A DNA stretch of 10,866 nucleotides from Larix sibirica (lineage: Eukaryota > Streptophyta > Pinopsida > Pinales > Pinaceae), in NCBI GenBank assembly GCA_004151065.3, contig NWUY0300008354.1, forward strand, positions 1-10,866, written 5' to 3'. The notes under the pieces were generated by a model. It saw only the letters and a program-made list of their open reading frames with translations, was not told the origin of the DNA and did no database searches. Shown here piece after piece: positions 8,733 through 10,866 of the stretch (its first letter is position 1; each line of letters starts with the position of its first letter). Position numbers and translations under genes: made by a program.

Positions 8733-8924
8733 AAAACTATTTCGGCGTAAAAAAAGGAAATGGACTCGACCGTTTTGGTGTAAAATCATACTTGAGTCCA
8801 ACAATTTCGGGGTAAAATCATATTCGGGTCCGACCGTTTTGGTGTAGTATTGGAAACTAGTCCAACTGTTTCAGAGCTAAATCGAATTCTACCCCGACTG
8901 TTTCGGTGAACTTATGATAAGTCG
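8733..8924. repeat. 32-bp tandem repeat array
   Basis: Five units start at 8765, 8797, 8829, 8861 and 8893, all exactly 32 bp apart, with a weaker unit before them near 8733. The shared core is close to TCCGACCGTTTTGGTGTAAA. Several units contain the small dyad CCGA...TCGG. Units differ a lot in their second half, so selection, gene conversion or an old array could explain the conserved core and exact spacing. Confidence 0.85.
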
Positions 8925-9144
8925 CTGAAATAGCTTCAAACTTGAAATTTTTCTAAATGTTTAAATCTTCAATCGAAACAAACTCCAAGGAAACTTTGGT
9001 GACGAGACAACATAATAAAGCTAGGAGTTAGATTCAAAATAGAAGGAGGGGTCCTAAATTTGCAAAAAATTGAAGAATGGGTTGCAGCTGCAACACACCG
9101 ATATAAGACTATGCAGTCTCGATAAAATTGTAAATCCTATTACT
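8925..9144. other. junction region between repeat array and LINE
   Basis: I see no gene here. The 5' truncation point of the LINE must lie in this stretch, or just upstream of 9145, but the exact break and any target-site duplication cannot be fixed by eye. Confidence 0.4.
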
Positions 9145-10273
9145 ATGGACCTTTGGAATCAAGGATGGCCTCAAGCCCGTGATCTGGGATTGGGTGGTTT
9201 TTGGGCACAATAGTGGGATCTTTTTATTTTGGAGCTTTGAAAGGTGCATATCCATATCATAAATGAGGATGATGCTTTGGTGTGGATCTTCAACGGGACG
9301 GGTGGCTAATACTCATCCTTGCTTGGATATTTAGCCTATTATGTGATGGAAGGTAGAGAAAATTTATGGTGGTGGAAGAAGTTGTCGAAGGTGGTGGAAC
9401 CACCTAAAAGCATTATTTTCCTATGGTTAGTTTTGAATGAGAAAATTTTGACTTGGAGAAAACTTCAAAGGAGGAATAGACACGGTTCGAGCATCTGCAT
9501 GATGTGTCGTAAATATGAGGATACAAATGATCATATTTTCCTTTCTTGTCATTTTTCCTTACAGGTTTGGAAAGAGATAGAAGAGCGGGTTTAGGTTAAG
9601 GAGTTGTGGGAAAAAGGCTCGGCCCTGTCTTGCGTTGACGAATATTGTACCAGGCCAGGATTAAAGCATTTCTTCGTGCTTCACTATTTGGTGAATTGGA
9701 GGATCGGGCTACCATGTAATGATGCTAAATGTGGAGGTAAATTGCCTCAGCCTTTTCAAATGTCGATTTAGGTATTAACTTTCTTCAATTACTACAATAA
9801 GGTATCGAATGGTTTCCCTAGGCGCAACATTGGAGAGATGGAAATCAACAAATCAGTGGCCTAAGGCTTTTGCGATGGTGCATGTCAGGGGGGAACTCAT
9901 AGAAGTGGTCTAGGATTTGTTTTATATCTCTCGGTTGAACACTATTATTTTGGCAAGGCCTTTTCGAGGCATGGTACAAATAAATTTGAAAAATTCAAAG
10001 CAGTTTCCACCTATTAAAATTAGCTTTGGATTTGGGGATAGATTAGTTTCAGGTGTTCGGAGGTTCTTCAATAGCCATTCAATGGATATGGGGAGAAATT
10101 CAAATACAACAGATTGGGCTACAACATTTGGTAATACATTTGCAAGAAATCAATGGCTTTATTTGAGAGTGAGTTATAATCATGTATATAGGGAGTTTAA
10201 TGTTGATGTGGATTAACTCTCTAAACAGGAACTGACTATGTCCTTTGGAATCCTTATGATAAATAATTTGTAG
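9145..10273 (+). pseudogene. L1-type LINE ORF2 C-terminus (zinc knuckle and RNase H), decayed
   Basis: ORF2 of plant LINEs copies element RNA at a nicked target site. Here only the C-terminal part is present. One frame runs from 9145 to about 10010 with stops at 9211, 9238, 9307, 9592, 9769 and 9862. It shows WWWKKL and FLWLVLNEKILTW, then the reverse-transcriptase-associated zinc knuckle C-x2-C-x8-H-x4-C (first Cys codon at 9496) ending in VW, as in the zf-RVT family. After a linker (LVNWRIGLP) comes a plant-type RNase H domain starting DGACQGG (catalytic Asp at 9874). Two frameshifts follow, near 10011 and 10155. The segment expected to read GDS reads GGS (Gly codon at 10062), so a catalytic residue is lost. 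NHVYREFNVDVD (10178-10213) is the usual end of this RNase H. The endonuclease and reverse transcriptase are absent: a typical 5'-truncated LINE. Confidence 0.88.
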
Positions 10274-10550
10274 CAGGCAATTCAATTGGCTCTCGGGTCT
10301 TACAATTGCTAGTTAGTAGTATTTTAGTATTTTGTGTTAGTTTTTTTCCACTCTTTTTTACGATGTAAAACAAGATATGTGGAATACTAGTTGGTTGATA
10401 TCTTTGTTGCAATATCTATATTGAAACAGGCTTACTCTTATTAGTGGAAATGCTCCCCACTTTTTTGACTATGTGTTGTTGGCACCTTTAAATTGTATTT
10501 TCTTTTCCCCTCAAATGGAAATTATGTTTTTTCTTGGAAAATAAATTAGT
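10274..10550 (+). other. LINE 3' untranslated region with poly(A) signal
   Basis: T-rich sequence follows the last coding trace. AATAAA at 10540-10545 is a plausible poly(A) signal close to the 3' end of the copy. A clear poly(A) tail is not visible, which fits an old insertion. Confidence 0.45.
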
Positions 10551-10866
10551 ATTCTCAACTCTCATGCAAATCAAAAGAAATTCATTACTAATCAAATGAG
10601 TCAAGAAATGCATATTCAAATAAGAATCCCAACTTAAAAAAAGCTTAAAAAAGTGGGGAACCCCAAGACTAGTGACTTAGGGCTAGTTGAGGCCTCAACA
10701 CCTCTACATCACTACGTCATAAACTAGTGGTGCGAAGGGAAAAATGAGAGAATACATTCTTGCTTCCCCCTTGTGGGATGCTTCTTGATCGTTCACAATT
10801 AACACTTGTTCCATTTGCGCTCCACTCTACAATCCTCACTCCATTGCATTCCACATTTCTCTACCC
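10551..10866. other. unassigned flank
   Basis: AT-rich to mixed sequence without a recognisable gene, repeat or RNA. I see nothing here that I can support. Confidence 0.5.

Noticed and set aside
8521-8924. CRISPR-like array because of about 32-bp regular spacing
   Set aside because: The whole unit repeats with drift and there are no unique spacers between constant repeats. The context is plant nuclear DNA.
9917-10216. A separate 99-codon gene
   Set aside because: Only its last part is the RNase H end. The rest is the LINE read out of frame between two frameshifts.

Overview
This is nuclear DNA from a large, repeat-rich plant genome, most likely a gymnosperm. The gypsy gag, the L1-type LINE tail with a plant-style RNase H and the AT-rich, stop-ridden coding remnants support this. 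The clade is an inference from the style of the proteins and was not tested. I see no intact gene, tRNA, rRNA or CRISPR array. All recognisable coding sequence is decayed retroelement sequence.

Layout. (1) 1-4488, minus strand: the 5' end of a Ty3/gypsy element running off the left edge. From right to left it has a long LTR (about 1886-4488, starting TGTAATACCCCC), two tRNA-iMet-type primer binding sites, a leader, a broken gag (about 425-1465) and a broken aspartic protease (1-240). (2) 4489-4608: the first about 109 bp of a second LTR (starting TGTTAGAAATTTGGCC) with its polypurine tract. The gypsy element appears to sit inside this LTR, which gives a nested insertion. (3) 5161-7015, minus strand: one long decayed reading frame of about 618 codons, with one frameshift and six internal stops. 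It encodes a globular protein with a charged coiled-coil tail that I cannot assign to a family. Upstream lie a possible 857-nt leader intron, a short CpG-containing exon and a good TATA box. (4) 8521-8924: a degenerate minisatellite with an exact 32-bp period in its best part, directly upstream of that TATA box. (5) 9145-10545, plus strand: a 5'-truncated L1-type LINE with zinc-knuckle, linker, RNase H and 3' UTR. (6) 10551-10866: nothing recognised.

The most interesting object is the unit in (2)-(4): promoter-like region with 32-bp repeats, TATA box, possible leader intron, unknown long frame, then polypurine tract and LTR. It reads best as a non-autonomous LTR retroelement carrying an unfamiliar protein and no visible reverse transcriptase. 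Its 5' LTR was not found, so this is a hypothesis. Many internal stops across the window are TAG where CAG or TGG is expected, which fits C-to-T decay of methylated, silenced repeats.
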